From Anaerosalibacter sp. Marseille-P3206 (GTDB lineage: Bacteria; Bacillota; Clostridia; Tissierellales; Sporanaerobacteraceae), in assembly GCF_900155565.1 (NCBI RefSeq), contig NZ_FUHM01000002.1, forward strand, positions 1,302,001-1,366,000: 64,000 bases of DNA, written 5' to 3'. Numbering within the stretch: the stretch's first letter is position 1; every line of letters starts with the position of its first letter. Shown here in pieces: positions 43,784 through 52,433 of this stretch. Both the position numbers and the translations under genes were made by a program. The notes under the pieces are model-generated. The model was not told where the DNA came from, searched no databases, and saw only the letters and a list, made by a program, of their open reading frames with translations.

Positions 43784-45496
43784 TTAAGTTAACTTAATGC
43801 TATCTTTGCTTCCACCTAGCAATCCAACAAGCTTGTACATGATAAATATAGCAATATATACAATTATTATTAGTATTGTTGAAAAAGCAGAAGCCGTACC
43901 AAACTTACCTACTTCAACTTGATCAAGTACAACAATAGTTAGCAATCTAACTCTAGCTGAAATCAAGAATATAACAGCACTCAAAGATGTCATACTCTTG
44001 ATAAAGGAATACACCAATCCTCCTAAAAACGCCGACTTAATCATTGGAAGGGTAACAGTAGTAAACACCTTAAAAGAATTTGCTCCCAAATCCTGAGCAG
44101 CCTCTTCAATACTTGGATCTATCTGTTGAAGAGTATTGACTCCTGACTTGATGCCAACTGGCATACTCCTAGCAATAAATGCAATAATGATAATAGCTGC
44201 CGTACCTGTCAAAACAATTGGTGGTGAATTGAAGGCCAATATATACCCTATACCTACAACAGTACCAGGTACTGCAATCCCTATAACTGATGTAAAATCT
44301 ATGAAACTTCTTCCAACAAATCTCTTCCTTACAATCAAATAAGCAATAACCATAGAAATAATACCTGTTATAGGAGAAGCAATAGCAGAGAAAATCGTGG
44401 TATCCGCAATAGCCTTCTTACCGATTGAAAAGGCATATCTATAATGATCCAATGTAAAGGAATAATTAATACCCCATAGCTTCACAAAAGATCCCAATGG
44501 AATAAGGGCATAGAGCATTATAATTAAAGCCGATATAAAAGTACACAAAAATGATATTGGTATTCTAATATGCTTGTCTTCTATCAAAACACGGTCCTTA
44601 GCAGTCTTTCCAGTTACCGTAACATAGGATTTTCTCTCCAAATAATATTTAGAAAGTACAAATAGCAATAATGAAATATTCATTAGTATAATAGAAAGAG
44701 CTGCTGCACTAGCCAAATTATAGTTTCCAATTGCCTGCTGATAGATTTGAACCGCTAAAGTATTAAAACCTCCTCCAATAGCTGTAGGGTTTCCAAAATC
44801 AGCTATTGACTTGATAAACACCAACAAGAAAGAATTTGCTATAGCTGGCTTTGCAAGAGGCAAAGTAACCTTGGAAAACGTATCCCATCTAGAGCCACCA
44901 AGATTTTGAGAAGCTTCCTCCATAGATGGATCAATAGTCTTTAATACACCATTTAATAGTAAATAAGACAATGGGAAAAAAGACAATGTTTGTACCAAGA
45001 TAAGCCCAGGTAAACCATAAATATTAAAATCCTTCAATCCCAATAGGGAATAAGTTATAAGCCCTCTACTACCAAATAAATAGATAATAGATAATGATAT
45101 TGCAAAAGGAGGAGAAATCATTGGCAATAGTGCAATTAGATTAAAAAGCTTTTTCCCTCGCATCTTTATATAGGCTTCCCCATAGGCAAATATAAAACCA
45201 ACAACAGTGGCCAAAACTCCTGTAATAGTTGCCAAAAGCAAAGTATTTAATATAGCTTGGAAATTTGATGAAGATGTAAAAGATTCTACATATGCCTTAA
45301 AAGTAAAATTACCATCTAAATCAATCAAACTTTGCTTTAGTACTTCATACAAAGGCAAAACAATAAATACAAATAATGCAATAATAACTGCAATTATAGT
45401 TAGTAACAATATTGGATCTCTAATGAGCTTCTGAAATTCTTCCTTATATTGCTTGCCCTTATTTGTTTCCTTTACACAACTCGTGTTTTCACTCAT
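43784..45496 (-). CDS. Fused two-domain ABC permease (AfuB/FbpB-like)
   Basis: 570 residues with about twelve membrane segments, made of two permease halves. Each has the ATPase-contact loop: EEASQNLGGSRWDTFSKVTLPLA near 200 and EEAAQDLGANSFKVFTTVTLPMI near 480. The fusion is usual for AfuB/FbpB, which needs no second permease. GAGGAGTG precedes the ATG. It lies 31 bases after the gnd stop, so gnd and the transporter probably share a transcript. Confidence 0.88.
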   Translation of the reverse strand: MSENTSCVKETNKGKQYKEEFQKLIRDPILLLTIIAVIIALFVFIVLPLYEVLKQSLIDLDGNFTFKAYVESFTSSSNFQAILNTLLLATITGVLATVVGFIFAYGEAYIKMRGKKLFNLIALLPMISPPFAISLSIIYLFGSRGLITYSLLGLKDFNIYGLPGLILVQTLSFFPLSYLLLNGVLKTIDPSMEEASQNLGGSRWDTFSKVTLPLAKPAIANSFLLVFIKSIADFGNPTAIGGGFNTLAVQIYQQAIGNYNLASAAALSIILMNISLLLFVLSKYYLERKSYVTVTGKTAKDRVLIEDKHIRIPISFLCTFISALIIMLYALIPLGSFVKLWGINYSFTLDHYRYAFSIGKKAIADTTIFSAIASPITGIISMVIAYLIVRKRFVGRSFIDFTSVIGIAVPGTVVGIGYILAFNSPPIVLTGTAAIIIIAFIARSMPVGIKSGVNTLQQIDPSIEEAAQDLGANSFKVFTTVTLPMIKSAFLGGLVYSFIKSMTSLSAVIFLISARVRLLTIVVLDQVEVGKFGTASAFSTILIIIVYIAIFIMYKLVGLLGGSKDSIKLT

Positions 45497-45527
45497 TAAT
45501 TTTCACTCCTCACAATCCCTAAACTGG

Positions 45528-46928
45528 CTATTCCCAACAAGTATGGAATACGCCTTCCTTATCAATCCTATTGTAAGTGTGGGCCCCAAAGAAATCCCTT
45601 TGAGCCTGAATAAGATTGGCTGGAAGATTTTCCTCAACCATGCTATAGAAATAATCTAAAGCTGTATGGAAAGCAAAAGTTGGAACATAGTAGTCCATGG
45701 CAATATTTGATATATATTTAATAGAGTTTACTTTTCCCATAAGAAATGTCAAGGATTTTTCATTGTTTAAAAGATTGATATTTTCATTGTCTTCAGCTAA
45801 TATTTCCCTGAAGAAATCCAACATCTCTGCTCTAATAATACATCCACCCTTCCATATCCTAAGGACTTCGGAAATATCTATATTAAAATTATAAACCTTT
45901 GACGCCTCAGAAATAACCCAAATTCCTTGGGAAAATAGCATAAAGTTGGTAAATAACAATGCATTTTCTAGCTCTTTCAATAGATTTTCTCTATCAGAAA
46001 ATGCTTCTATATCATACTTTGAAATCATATTTGAAAGATTTCTTCTATCTTCTTTGAAAAATGAAATCTCTCTGCTCTCTACAGCTGTACTCAATGATGG
46101 AGCAGGTATCCCAAGGTCCAAAGCCACTTGAGCTGTCCACTTACCTGTGCCCTTTTGTCCAGCCTTATCAAGTATCACATCAACAATAGGCTTATTGGTT
46201 TCGTCATCTTTAAAATTCATGATCTTGTAGGATATCTCCATAAGGTATGAACTAAGTTCTCCCTCATTCCACATTTCAAATTCCTTAGCAATTTCCTCTG
46301 AAGAAAGCTTCAAAACTTTTCGCATAATATCATAAGCTTCAGAAATAGCTTGCATCATACCATATTCAATGCCATTGTGTATCATCTTTACAAAATGTCC
46401 TGCAGCACCATCTCCCACATATGAACAACAACGGCCATCCTCAGTATTGGCGGCAATCTTAACCAACATATCCTCTACCAAACCATAAGCTTCTCTTGAA
46501 CCTCCAGGCATAATAGAAGGACCATTCAATGCTCCAGATTCTCCACCTGAAACTCCCACACCAAGATACAATATACCGTTTTCCTTCAACTCATCCATTC
46601 TTCTAGTAGTATCAGGGAAATGAGTATTGCCACAATCCATGATGAGATCGCCCTCTTCAATGTAGGGAAGCAATTGTCCAATAACACTGTCCACTGGTTC
46701 ACCAGGCTTTATCATTAGTATGATCTTTCTAGGCCTTTCTAATGAATTTACAAAATCCTCAATATCACAAAAGCCTGAAAAATTGTGACCTTTTCCTTCA
46801 TTATTCACAAAATCCTGAGTTTTACTAGAAGTATGGTTAAAAACCGATACACTATATCCATTATCTTCTATATTCAAAACAAGATTTCGTCCCATAACTC
46901 CTAGTCCAATTAAACCAATATCATTCAT
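45528..46928 (-). CDS. gnd: 6-phosphogluconate dehydrogenase (decarboxylating)
   Basis: 466 residues from the ATG at 46928 (AGAGGAGATATACAC upstream). NADP-binding GLIGLGVMGRNL at the N-terminus, MIKPGEPVDSVI, the substrate motif GVSGGESGALNGPSIMPGG near 130 and the catalytic KMIHNGIEYGMMQ near 183 (lysine and histidine). It oxidises 6-phosphogluconate to ribulose 5-phosphate. It lies upstream of, and in line with, an Afu-like ABC importer, and divergent from an RpiR-type regulator. This suggests that the imported compound feeds the pentose phosphate route. Confidence 0.93.
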   Translation of the reverse strand: MNDIGLIGLGVMGRNLVLNIEDNGYSVSVFNHTSSKTQDFVNNEGKGHNFSGFCDIEDFVNSLERPRKIILMIKPGEPVDSVIGQLLPYIEEGDLIMDCGNTHFPDTTRRMDELKENGILYLGVGVSGGESGALNGPSIMPGGSREAYGLVEDMLVKIAANTEDGRCCSYVGDGAAGHFVKMIHNGIEYGMMQAISEAYDIMRKVLKLSSEEIAKEFEMWNEGELSSYLMEISYKIMNFKDDETNKPIVDVILDKAGQKGTGKWTAQVALDLGIPAPSLSTAVESREISFFKEDRRNLSNMISKYDIEAFSDRENLLKELENALLFTNFMLFSQGIWVISEASKVYNFNIDISEVLRIWKGGCIIRAEMLDFFREILAEDNENINLLNNEKSLTFLMGKVNSIKYISNIAMDYYVPTFAFHTALDYFYSMVEENLPANLIQAQRDFFGAHTYNRIDKEGVFHTCWE

Positions 46929-46964
46929 GTGTATATCTCCTCTTTCATAAAATATAATCATGGT

Positions 46965-47002
46965 AATTTTTTTCACAAACTTTTGAACTCATGAAAAAAA
47001 TT
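46965..47002. promoter_or_regulatory. Inverted repeat between gnd and the RpiR regulator, candidate operator
   Basis: AATTTTTTTCA (46965-46975) and TGAAAAAAATT (46992-47002) are exact complements with a 16-base spacer. On the minus strand a TTGTGA box and a TATATT box (16 bases apart) place the gnd promoter over the repeat, so a bound regulator would block it. Confidence 0.5.
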
Positions 47003-47114
47003 TTATTTTCTTTTATTATATACCTTAGGAAAAATATTTTCAATAAGTATTTTATTATCTAGTTTTTTTGTTATAATAAAATAAGACATATAATATATGA
47101 AAAAAGGTGATACT

Positions 47115-47969
47115 ATGAAATCAACTCCAAGTGTAATACTTCAAATAAAATCAAATTATAATACATTTAATGAAACGGAAAAAAAAATAGCTGAATATAT
47201 TATAGATAATCCTAGAACATTAATAAATTCAACTATTAGTCAAGTAGCAGAAGCTCTTGATTTAGCCGATGCTACAATATTTCGTTTTTGCAAAAAAATC
47301 AATTTCAAAGGATTCCAAGATCTTAAGATAACTTTAGCAACAGAAGTTACTGATGGAATCAAAAGCTATGCAAATGAGGAACTTGATGAAAATGATGATC
47401 AACAATCTATCATCAACAAGGTTTTTAAGGCCAATATGACAGCAATAAATGATACATTGTATTCTATTGACCCCAAAAACATGGAAAAAGCTGCCAATAC
47501 AATATTAGAAGCCGATCAAATAGTATTCTATGGTAATGGTGGTTCTGGTGCTGTTGCCATGGATGCCCATCACAAATTTCTAAGAACTGGATTGAAAGTA
47601 TCTTCATATACGGATTATCACATGCAACTTATGTCTGTTGCACAGTTGACACCAAAAGATGTAATAATAGTAATATCTCACACTGGCTCTAATCTAAATA
47701 TAATGAACATAGTAGATATAGCTAAGGAAAATGGCACGAAAAGTATAGGTATAACTTCTTTTTCAAAATCCCCTATCAATGAAAAAGTAGATATCTCTCT
47801 AAATGCTGTATCTCAAGAAACAGCATATCAATTTGAAGCTTTTGCCTCTAGAATCGCCCATTTAAGTATAATAGATGCACTATATATAAGCGTTAAAATG
47901 AAAAGAAAAGATGAAACTGACCAAGCAGTGAAAAGGATGAGAGATGCCATAGCCATCACAAGAATATAA
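47115..47969 (+). CDS. MurR/RpiR-family transcriptional regulator
   Basis: 284 residues from the ATG at 47115 (AAAGGTGAT upstream); an ATG six codons earlier overlaps the ribosome site. N-terminal helix-turn-helix FNETEKKIAEYIIDNP...SQVAEALDLADATIFRFCKKINFKGFQDLK; C-terminal SIS domain binding phosphosugars (VFYGNGGSGAVAMDAHHKF and VIIVISHTGSNLNI). Regulators of this family respond to sugar phosphates. It is divergent from gnd and the ABC genes and most likely controls them. Confidence 0.9.
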   Translation: MKSTPSVILQIKSNYNTFNETEKKIAEYIIDNPRTLINSTISQVAEALDLADATIFRFCKKINFKGFQDLKITLATEVTDGIKSYANEELDENDDQQSIINKVFKANMTAINDTLYSIDPKNMEKAANTILEADQIVFYGNGGSGAVAMDAHHKFLRTGLKVSSYTDYHMQLMSVAQLTPKDVIIVISHTGSNLNIMNIVDIAKENGTKSIGITSFSKSPINEKVDISLNAVSQETAYQFEAFASRIAHLSIIDALYISVKMKRKDETDQAVKRMRDAIAITRI

Positions 47970-47970
47970 G

Positions 47971-48029
47971 TCACGGATAAGTCTCCTGACTCACAAAAAG
48001 GGACAGTGAACCTGTCCCCTCGTCCTTTA
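47971..48029 (-). repeat. Composite family A plus B repeat at the rhomboid stop codon
   Basis: Minus strand: TAA (stop), AGGACGAGGGGACAGG, loop, CTGTCCCTTTTTG, then TGAGTCAGGAGACTTATCC. It also serves as the end of the convergent RpiR-type gene on the plus strand. Confidence 0.85.
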
Positions 48030-48662
48030 ATCTTTTATAAATTTTTTATACAACAATAATCCTGCTAAAAATCCAAAGATATGTGCCCACCATGCTACTC
48101 CTGCAGTGATACCATTAATACCTGAACGAAGTTGACTTATAAACCATATGAATAAGAAAATTTGAGCTGGCACTCGTATGAAAAACGGTATAAATGGAAC
48201 TAAAGTCACTATTTTAGAATTGGGACACATCATAAAGTATGCTCCCATGACTCCTGCAATAGCTCCAGATGCCCCAACCGTTGGAACATTTGACATTGGA
48301 TTGAAAACAAAATGAGCAAGACCTGCTATCAATCCAGTTAATATATAAAAAATAAAAAAATTAAAAGAACCCATATGGTCTTCAACATTGTCTCCAAACA
48401 ACCATAACGACCACATATTACTAACAATATGAAATATATCTCCATGCATAAACATACTAGTGAACAGTGGAATATATGATTCAATATGAATGAAACCATC
48501 CTTAAACCGTGATGGTATAAAAGCATATTTATATATCTCTTCTAAAGCCTCATCATAAGGCAATGTTAACCTATTTGCAAACACTACAATATTTATCGCT
48601 ATAATAGTTATTGTAGCTACTGGAATCCTCCTACTTGTAGCAGTATCCCTAAGTGGAAGCAT
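48027..48662 (-). CDS. Rhomboid intramembrane serine protease
   Basis: 211 residues, six membrane segments. The catalytic serine is in VGASGAIAGVMGAYF (about 131-145), the partner histidine in VAWWAHIFGFLAGLL (about 190), and HGDIFHIVSNMWSLWLFG (about 73-90) carries the conserved loop and GxxxN-type contacts. It cleaves within membrane helices; the substrate is unknown. It is transcribed alone; the stop is set by a family B repeat. Confidence 0.92.
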   Translation of the reverse strand: MLPLRDTATSRRIPVATITIIAINIVVFANRLTLPYDEALEEIYKYAFIPSRFKDGFIHIESYIPLFTSMFMHGDIFHIVSNMWSLWLFGDNVEDHMGSFNFFIFYILTGLIAGLAHFVFNPMSNVPTVGASGAIAGVMGAYFMMCPNSKIVTLVPFIPFFIRVPAQIFLFIWFISQLRSGINGITAGVAWWAHIFGFLAGLLLYKKFIKD

Positions 48663-48750
48663 ATATAGTCACCTACTTTCTCAATCTATTGACTATATTA
48701 TAGCAAAATAATGAGAATATAAAAATAGCTTATATCAATATATGTACATC

Positions 48751-48798
48751 ATGAGTCAGGGGACAAGTCAGGGGGCTGCTCACAATCCCCTGACTCAT
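48751..48798. repeat. Family A palindrome, long-loop form
   Basis: ATGAGTCAGGGG (48751-48762) pairs with CCCCTGACTCAT (48787-48798); a second partial GTCAGGGG lies in the loop. Confidence 0.8.
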
Positions 48799-48902
48799 TT
48801 CTGGTTGTAGATAGTATATGTCTAATCATTTTTCATAAAATTGACAGTATTCCGATATTATAATATAATTTGAACAAATAGAATTAAAAGGGGGTTTATT
48901 TA

Positions 48903-49247
48903 ATGGCTACTGATCATGTTGAAGACTTAAAATGTTTACAAGAATCATATGGTAAACTAGGCAAAAACTGTCCCGAGGTAATGAAAGCTTTTATGGGCCT
49001 ACATCATCAAGCTACAAAAGATGGTGCACTTTCTTTAAAAACAAAAGAATTAATCGCATTAGGAATAGCTATTGTAGTTAAATGTAAAGGTTGTATTGAA
49101 AGTCATGTAAAAACAGCTCTAGATGCTGGAGCTAAACCAGAAGAAATATACGAAACAGTAGAAGTGGCTATTTTAATGGGAGGAGGTCCTGGTACTGTTT
49201 ATGGTGCCATGGCCATAGAAGTTATGGAACAATATCTAGCAAAATAA
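48903..49247 (+). CDS. AhpD-like carboxymuconolactone decarboxylase family protein
   Basis: 114 residues. The AhpD core motif is CKGCIESH (about 57-64), a redox-active CxxC followed by histidine. ALSLKTKELIALGIAIVVKC and the GGGPGTVYGAMA tail are also typical. Such proteins act as small peroxidase partners or thiol-disulfide reductases in the cytoplasm. GGGGG precedes the ATG. It is a single gene flanked by family A palindromes on both sides. Confidence 0.88.
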   Translation: MATDHVEDLKCLQESYGKLGKNCPEVMKAFMGLHHQATKDGALSLKTKELIALGIAIVVKCKGCIESHVKTALDAGAKPEEIYETVEVAILMGGGPGTVYGAMAIEVMEQYLAK

Positions 49248-49267
49248 TCAAACTTATTTAAGCCAAA

Positions 49268-49306
49268 ATGAGTCAGGGGGCTGTTCAAAACAGCCCCCTG
49301 ACTCAT
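49268..49306. repeat. Family A palindrome, 17-bp perfect arms
   Basis: ATGAGTCAGGGGGCTGT and its exact complement around a short CAAA-type loop, 20 bases after the AhpD-like stop. A likely terminator. Confidence 0.85.
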
Positions 49307-49341
49307 AATATTCAAATAATATTCATAATGGAGATGAAAAC

Positions 49342-51273
49342 ATGAAAAAGAAATTTTTTATTTTATTATTGTTTGTATTTGTATTTTTACTTACAGGTTG
49401 TACTAGTGATTATTATAAAAATAAAGGGGACAAGTATTTTGCTACCAAGGATTATGAAAATGCAGAAAAATATTATTTAAAGGCATTGGAAAAAGAAGTT
49501 GATTCTGATATTTATATTAAATTAGCGGATTTACATAGGGAAAATCATCAGTATGATAAAGAAATAATGGCTATTATGGATGGTAAAAATAAACTAGATG
49601 AGTCTATAGACTTAGATATAAGACTTGCCAAATATCAAGCCTTTGTAGGCAATGAAGATGAAGCTAGGACTTATTTAAAATATTTGCTTAAGGAAAAATA
49701 TGATGAAGAAATCTTGAAGGAATTATTTGAAATATATTTAGAATATGGAGATAGCAATAGTATTGATGATTATTATGAAGAGTTTAAAGATAAAATAAAA
49801 AACTTAGATACTAAAATATTAGCCTATAAGGCTATCCGCTCAGATAGTAATCTTAGGAAAGAATTAGAGAGAGAATTGATAGACTCAAAAGATATAAAAG
49901 CCTATGAAGCTTTAATTGAAAGATTCTATAATTACCGAGAATATGAAAAGGTAGAAGAATTAATACTCAAATTAAACTCTATGGATGATGGATTAGAACT
50001 TTCTAAAATATATTCTAAACTTTTAACGATGAAAGATCTTTCTGTTATGGGAAAACAAACAGGTCATTTTATTAATATGGATAAAATGGACTTGGTGGTC
50101 ATGTACAATGAAGATAATAGTTTCAATGACATCTATTTAGCCTTAATAGATGGGAAAACAGGAGAAATTGTAATGGATAAAAAAATGGAGGAATTTTGCC
50201 CAGATTCCTTAAGTTTATATGCATATGAACAAGAAGGTGAATTAGATAGGTTGGCTATAGTTTCTTATTATGGAATGTCAGCTACCTCTGGTAAGAATTT
50301 TAATTTATATGAATTTAGTAAAGATGACTTTAAAGAAATAGAAACTAATTTTGAAAGTGATTTAGAAATTAAATTATTAGAAGGATTTAAAATCCAAATA
50401 GAGTCAAAGAGCCTAAAGACAAAGTATATTATAGAAATCGCTAAAAATGATAGACTTGCCTATATAGAAGATGGTCAATATGATGAGAATGGAATACCTA
50501 TTAAAGATAATGGAACTAGAATCTATATAGATGGCTATTCCTTGAAAAATAGTGGAGATTATAAAGATACCATAAGTGTATTATCCGGTTTTGGTGGTGC
50601 TTTTAGATATAGTGCCGATAGATTAGGCTATATTGAAGAATTATATAATGAAATAAATGGTAGCTTTAAATGCACTTCCTTTGTTGTGAAAAACATAGAT
50701 GGTATGGAAAAGGAAACCAAATTTGTAGAGGGAGTGCGTGTAATCACTATTTCTGAACCTGAACAAGTCGAGGAAACTGAAGAAACTGAAGAAATTGAAG
50801 AAATTGAAGAAATCTATTATCCGGAGCGTCTAGTAGAAGATGATTACAAGCTGTTAATAGGTGATAAAACCATATTTGTTGATAATGATATAGATAATAT
50901 TACGAAAATATTAGGTTCAGGAGAAGTAGAATTAGTAGAGCGTATTAATGAAGATTGTAATATGTATGAGTACAAAAAAGCTGGACTTACTATTGTCTAT
51001 ATAGAGAGAAATGACCCCGAAGGAAAACAAAAATTTAATGACTGTATCCTTGTAGATAAACCAGGGATAAAGACCATAAGAGGTTTGGAAGTTGGAATTG
51101 ACGAAGATAAACTAGAAAAATTATATGGCCTTAAAAATTTGTTTTATGAAGATGAAAATGAATCCATATATATGTACCAAGAAGATGAGGATTTTAGATT
51201 TATGGATTTATTTGTAGTAGTTGATAAAAAAGAAAAAAAAGTTATAAGATTTAATTATTCTACTAATCTCTAA
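49342..51273 (+). CDS. Large lipoprotein with N-terminal TPR repeats
   Basis: 643 residues. Lipoprotein signal ending LLTGC (Cys about 20). Residues 25-210 contain tetratricopeptide-like helices (NKGDKYFATKDYENAEKYYLKALEKE and similar). Then comes a beta-rich domain (250-475) with VMYNEDNSFNDIYLALIDGKTGEIV, a glutamate-rich linker built of EETEE/EIEEIEE units near 475-490, and a C-terminal domain of about 140 residues. I recognise no specific family for the C-terminal part. It is anchored outside the cytoplasmic membrane and possibly holds protein partners. Transcribed alone. Confidence 0.75.
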   Translation: MKKKFFILLLFVFVFLLTGCTSDYYKNKGDKYFATKDYENAEKYYLKALEKEVDSDIYIKLADLHRENHQYDKEIMAIMDGKNKLDESIDLDIRLAKYQAFVGNEDEARTYLKYLLKEKYDEEILKELFEIYLEYGDSNSIDDYYEEFKDKIKNLDTKILAYKAIRSDSNLRKELERELIDSKDIKAYEALIERFYNYREYEKVEELILKLNSMDDGLELSKIYSKLLTMKDLSVMGKQTGHFINMDKMDLVVMYNEDNSFNDIYLALIDGKTGEIVMDKKMEEFCPDSLSLYAYEQEGELDRLAIVSYYGMSATSGKNFNLYEFSKDDFKEIETNFESDLEIKLLEGFKIQIESKSLKTKYIIEIAKNDRLAYIEDGQYDENGIPIKDNGTRIYIDGYSLKNSGDYKDTISVLSGFGGAFRYSADRLGYIEELYNEINGSFKCTSFVVKNIDGMEKETKFVEGVRVITISEPEQVEETEETEEIEEIEEIYYPERLVEDDYKLLIGDKTIFVDNDIDNITKILGSGEVELVERINEDCNMYEYKKAGLTIVYIERNDPEGKQKFNDCILVDKPGIKTIRGLEVGIDEDKLEKLYGLKNLFYEDENESIYMYQEDEDFRFMDLFVVVDKKEKKVIRFNYSTNL

Positions 51274-51364
51274 AAGATGATAACTGAGTAAGGTGAGGAT
51301 ATCACGTCCCCTGCTCATGACGATATTACCTCATGAAAATGCAGGATTTCATCAATTAACACAA

Positions 51365-51401
51365 AAGAAACATAGGAATTGTAACAATTCCTATGTTTCT
51401 T
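51365..51401. terminator. 17-bp perfect hairpin, probable bidirectional terminator
   Basis: AAGAAACATAGGAATTG, TAA, CAATTCCTATGTTTCTT. On the minus strand the stem is followed by TTTG; it serves the 53-residue gene and perhaps the lipoprotein gene. A degenerate family A sequence (CTGAGTAAGGTGAGG) lies at 51284-51320. Confidence 0.65.
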
Positions 51402-51430
51402 AATAAGAAATACGCTATTTCTGTGTAAAA

Positions 51431-51592
51431 TTATCTATGCTTTTCTTCTTTTCCTTTATTTTTATCAGAATTAAGCTTTTTGTTTTGTTTCATTTCCTCA
51501 TTGTCAAGTATTCCAATCTCACCAGCTAATTCATAGCTAGTTGCATCAAAATAATTTTTGTCAACCTTTTTCTTATTCTTATTATCTTTCAT
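51431..51592 (-). CDS. Small basic protein (53 residues), unknown
   Basis: ATG at 51592 with GAGGTGATATC directly upstream, a convincing initiation site; stop at 51431. The protein is extremely rich in lysine and asparagine, with a short conserved-looking core YFDATSYELAGEIGILDNEEM. The ELAxEIGI core recalls small spore-associated proteins, but I cannot name a family. It has no cysteine or membrane segment. The following terminator hairpin supports a separate transcript. Confidence 0.55.
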   Translation of the reverse strand: MKDNKNKKKVDKNYFDATSYELAGEIGILDNEEMKQNKKLNSDKNKGKEEKHR

Positions 51593-51856
51593 GATATCAC
51601 CTCATATATAGTTTTTCAGTATTTCAATTTTACATACGAGGTAAACATGCCCAGCACCATGTATGAGAGAAAATAAGCTATTTCCCTCAAGTAATGATTA
51701 AACCTATCTATATTTATATGTCTATCAGATGAAATCTTCTATATTATTTTTTTCTTATTCATTTTTCCACACTTCTTTTCATTATTTCTATCATAATGTC
51801 CACTTCCTTAATTAAGATTACAATGCTTTTCCAGAAAATCTCACCATTCAACTGAG

Positions 51857-52246
51857 TCACTTACTTATAAGTTCTCTTATTTCATCCTTCCCAATTATTT
51901 CCAAACCTTCATATTCAACATCATATTTTCTCTTTATTATTTTCAATTGTTTTTTCAAACTTACTCTTGACTCTAAGCTTACACAACCTACTTTTATATT
52001 TTCGCTTATTTTATTGGATAAAGCTTCTAACTTCAATATATTAAGATATTTTATTACATTATCCTTGAAACTATCTGGTCTTACTTTTAATTCATAAAAT
52101 TCTGAATTTATCAAATTATAACCAGCTATATCTATAGTCTTTCTATCTTTGTTAAAATCTCCAGATACATCAATGTACTCTATTTCAACTCCATCTATTA
52201 TAACCTTACATCCATAATCAAAAATACTATCCCTTCTAGAATACAT
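51857..52246 (-). CDS. PD-(D/E)XK-like protein of unknown function
   Basis: 129 residues. The central motif DIAGYNLINSEFYELKVRPDSF (about 39-60) fits the D-x(n)-E-x-K pattern of restriction endonuclease-like folds (aspartate of DIAG, then ELK). A helical region ending VSLKKQLKIIKRKYDVE follows. No other catalytic motif is visible. It overlaps the end of the 59-residue gene by 11 bases, which suggests coupling, or that the two are parts of one interrupted gene. DNA cleavage or recognition is only inferred. Confidence 0.45.
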   Translation of the reverse strand: MYSRRDSIFDYGCKVIIDGVEIEYIDVSGDFNKDRKTIDIAGYNLINSEFYELKVRPDSFKDNVIKYLNILKLEALSNKISENIKVGCVSLESRVSLKKQLKIIKRKYDVEYEGLEIIGKDEIRELISK

Positions 52247-52415
52247 AGAAGACAGCTTGTCTGGAAATTACCTTTGAACTACTATTCATACTTATATTAA
52301 TTGGAATTCTTTTTTTCATATCCATTTTAACATCTTCATTAAATTTACAATTTAATTCAACTAATTGTACATTTCTAAGCTGGATTTCATGATATAAATT
52401 CCTATCAACTTTCAT
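52236..52415 (-). CDS. 59-residue protein, SecB-like N-terminus or fragment
   Basis: ATG at 52415 with AAGGAGTGATTTCAAT upstream. The sequence IQLRNVQLVELNCKFNED followed by RIPINISMNSSSKV resembles the first strands of SecB-fold chaperones, which are about 140 residues, so this would be a truncated version. It stops inside the start of the PD-(D/E)XK-like gene. The likeness is weak. Confidence 0.35.
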   Translation of the reverse strand: MKVDRNLYHEIQLRNVQLVELNCKFNEDVKMDMKKRIPINISMNSSSKVISRQAVFYVF

Positions 52416-52433
52416 ATTGAAATCACTCCTTTT

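Noticed and set aside
41586-45496. Ferric iron ABC transporter annotation
   Set aside because: Sequence family alone would allow it, but the iron-binding tyrosine pair is not seen in the binding protein and the gene context points to phosphosugars.
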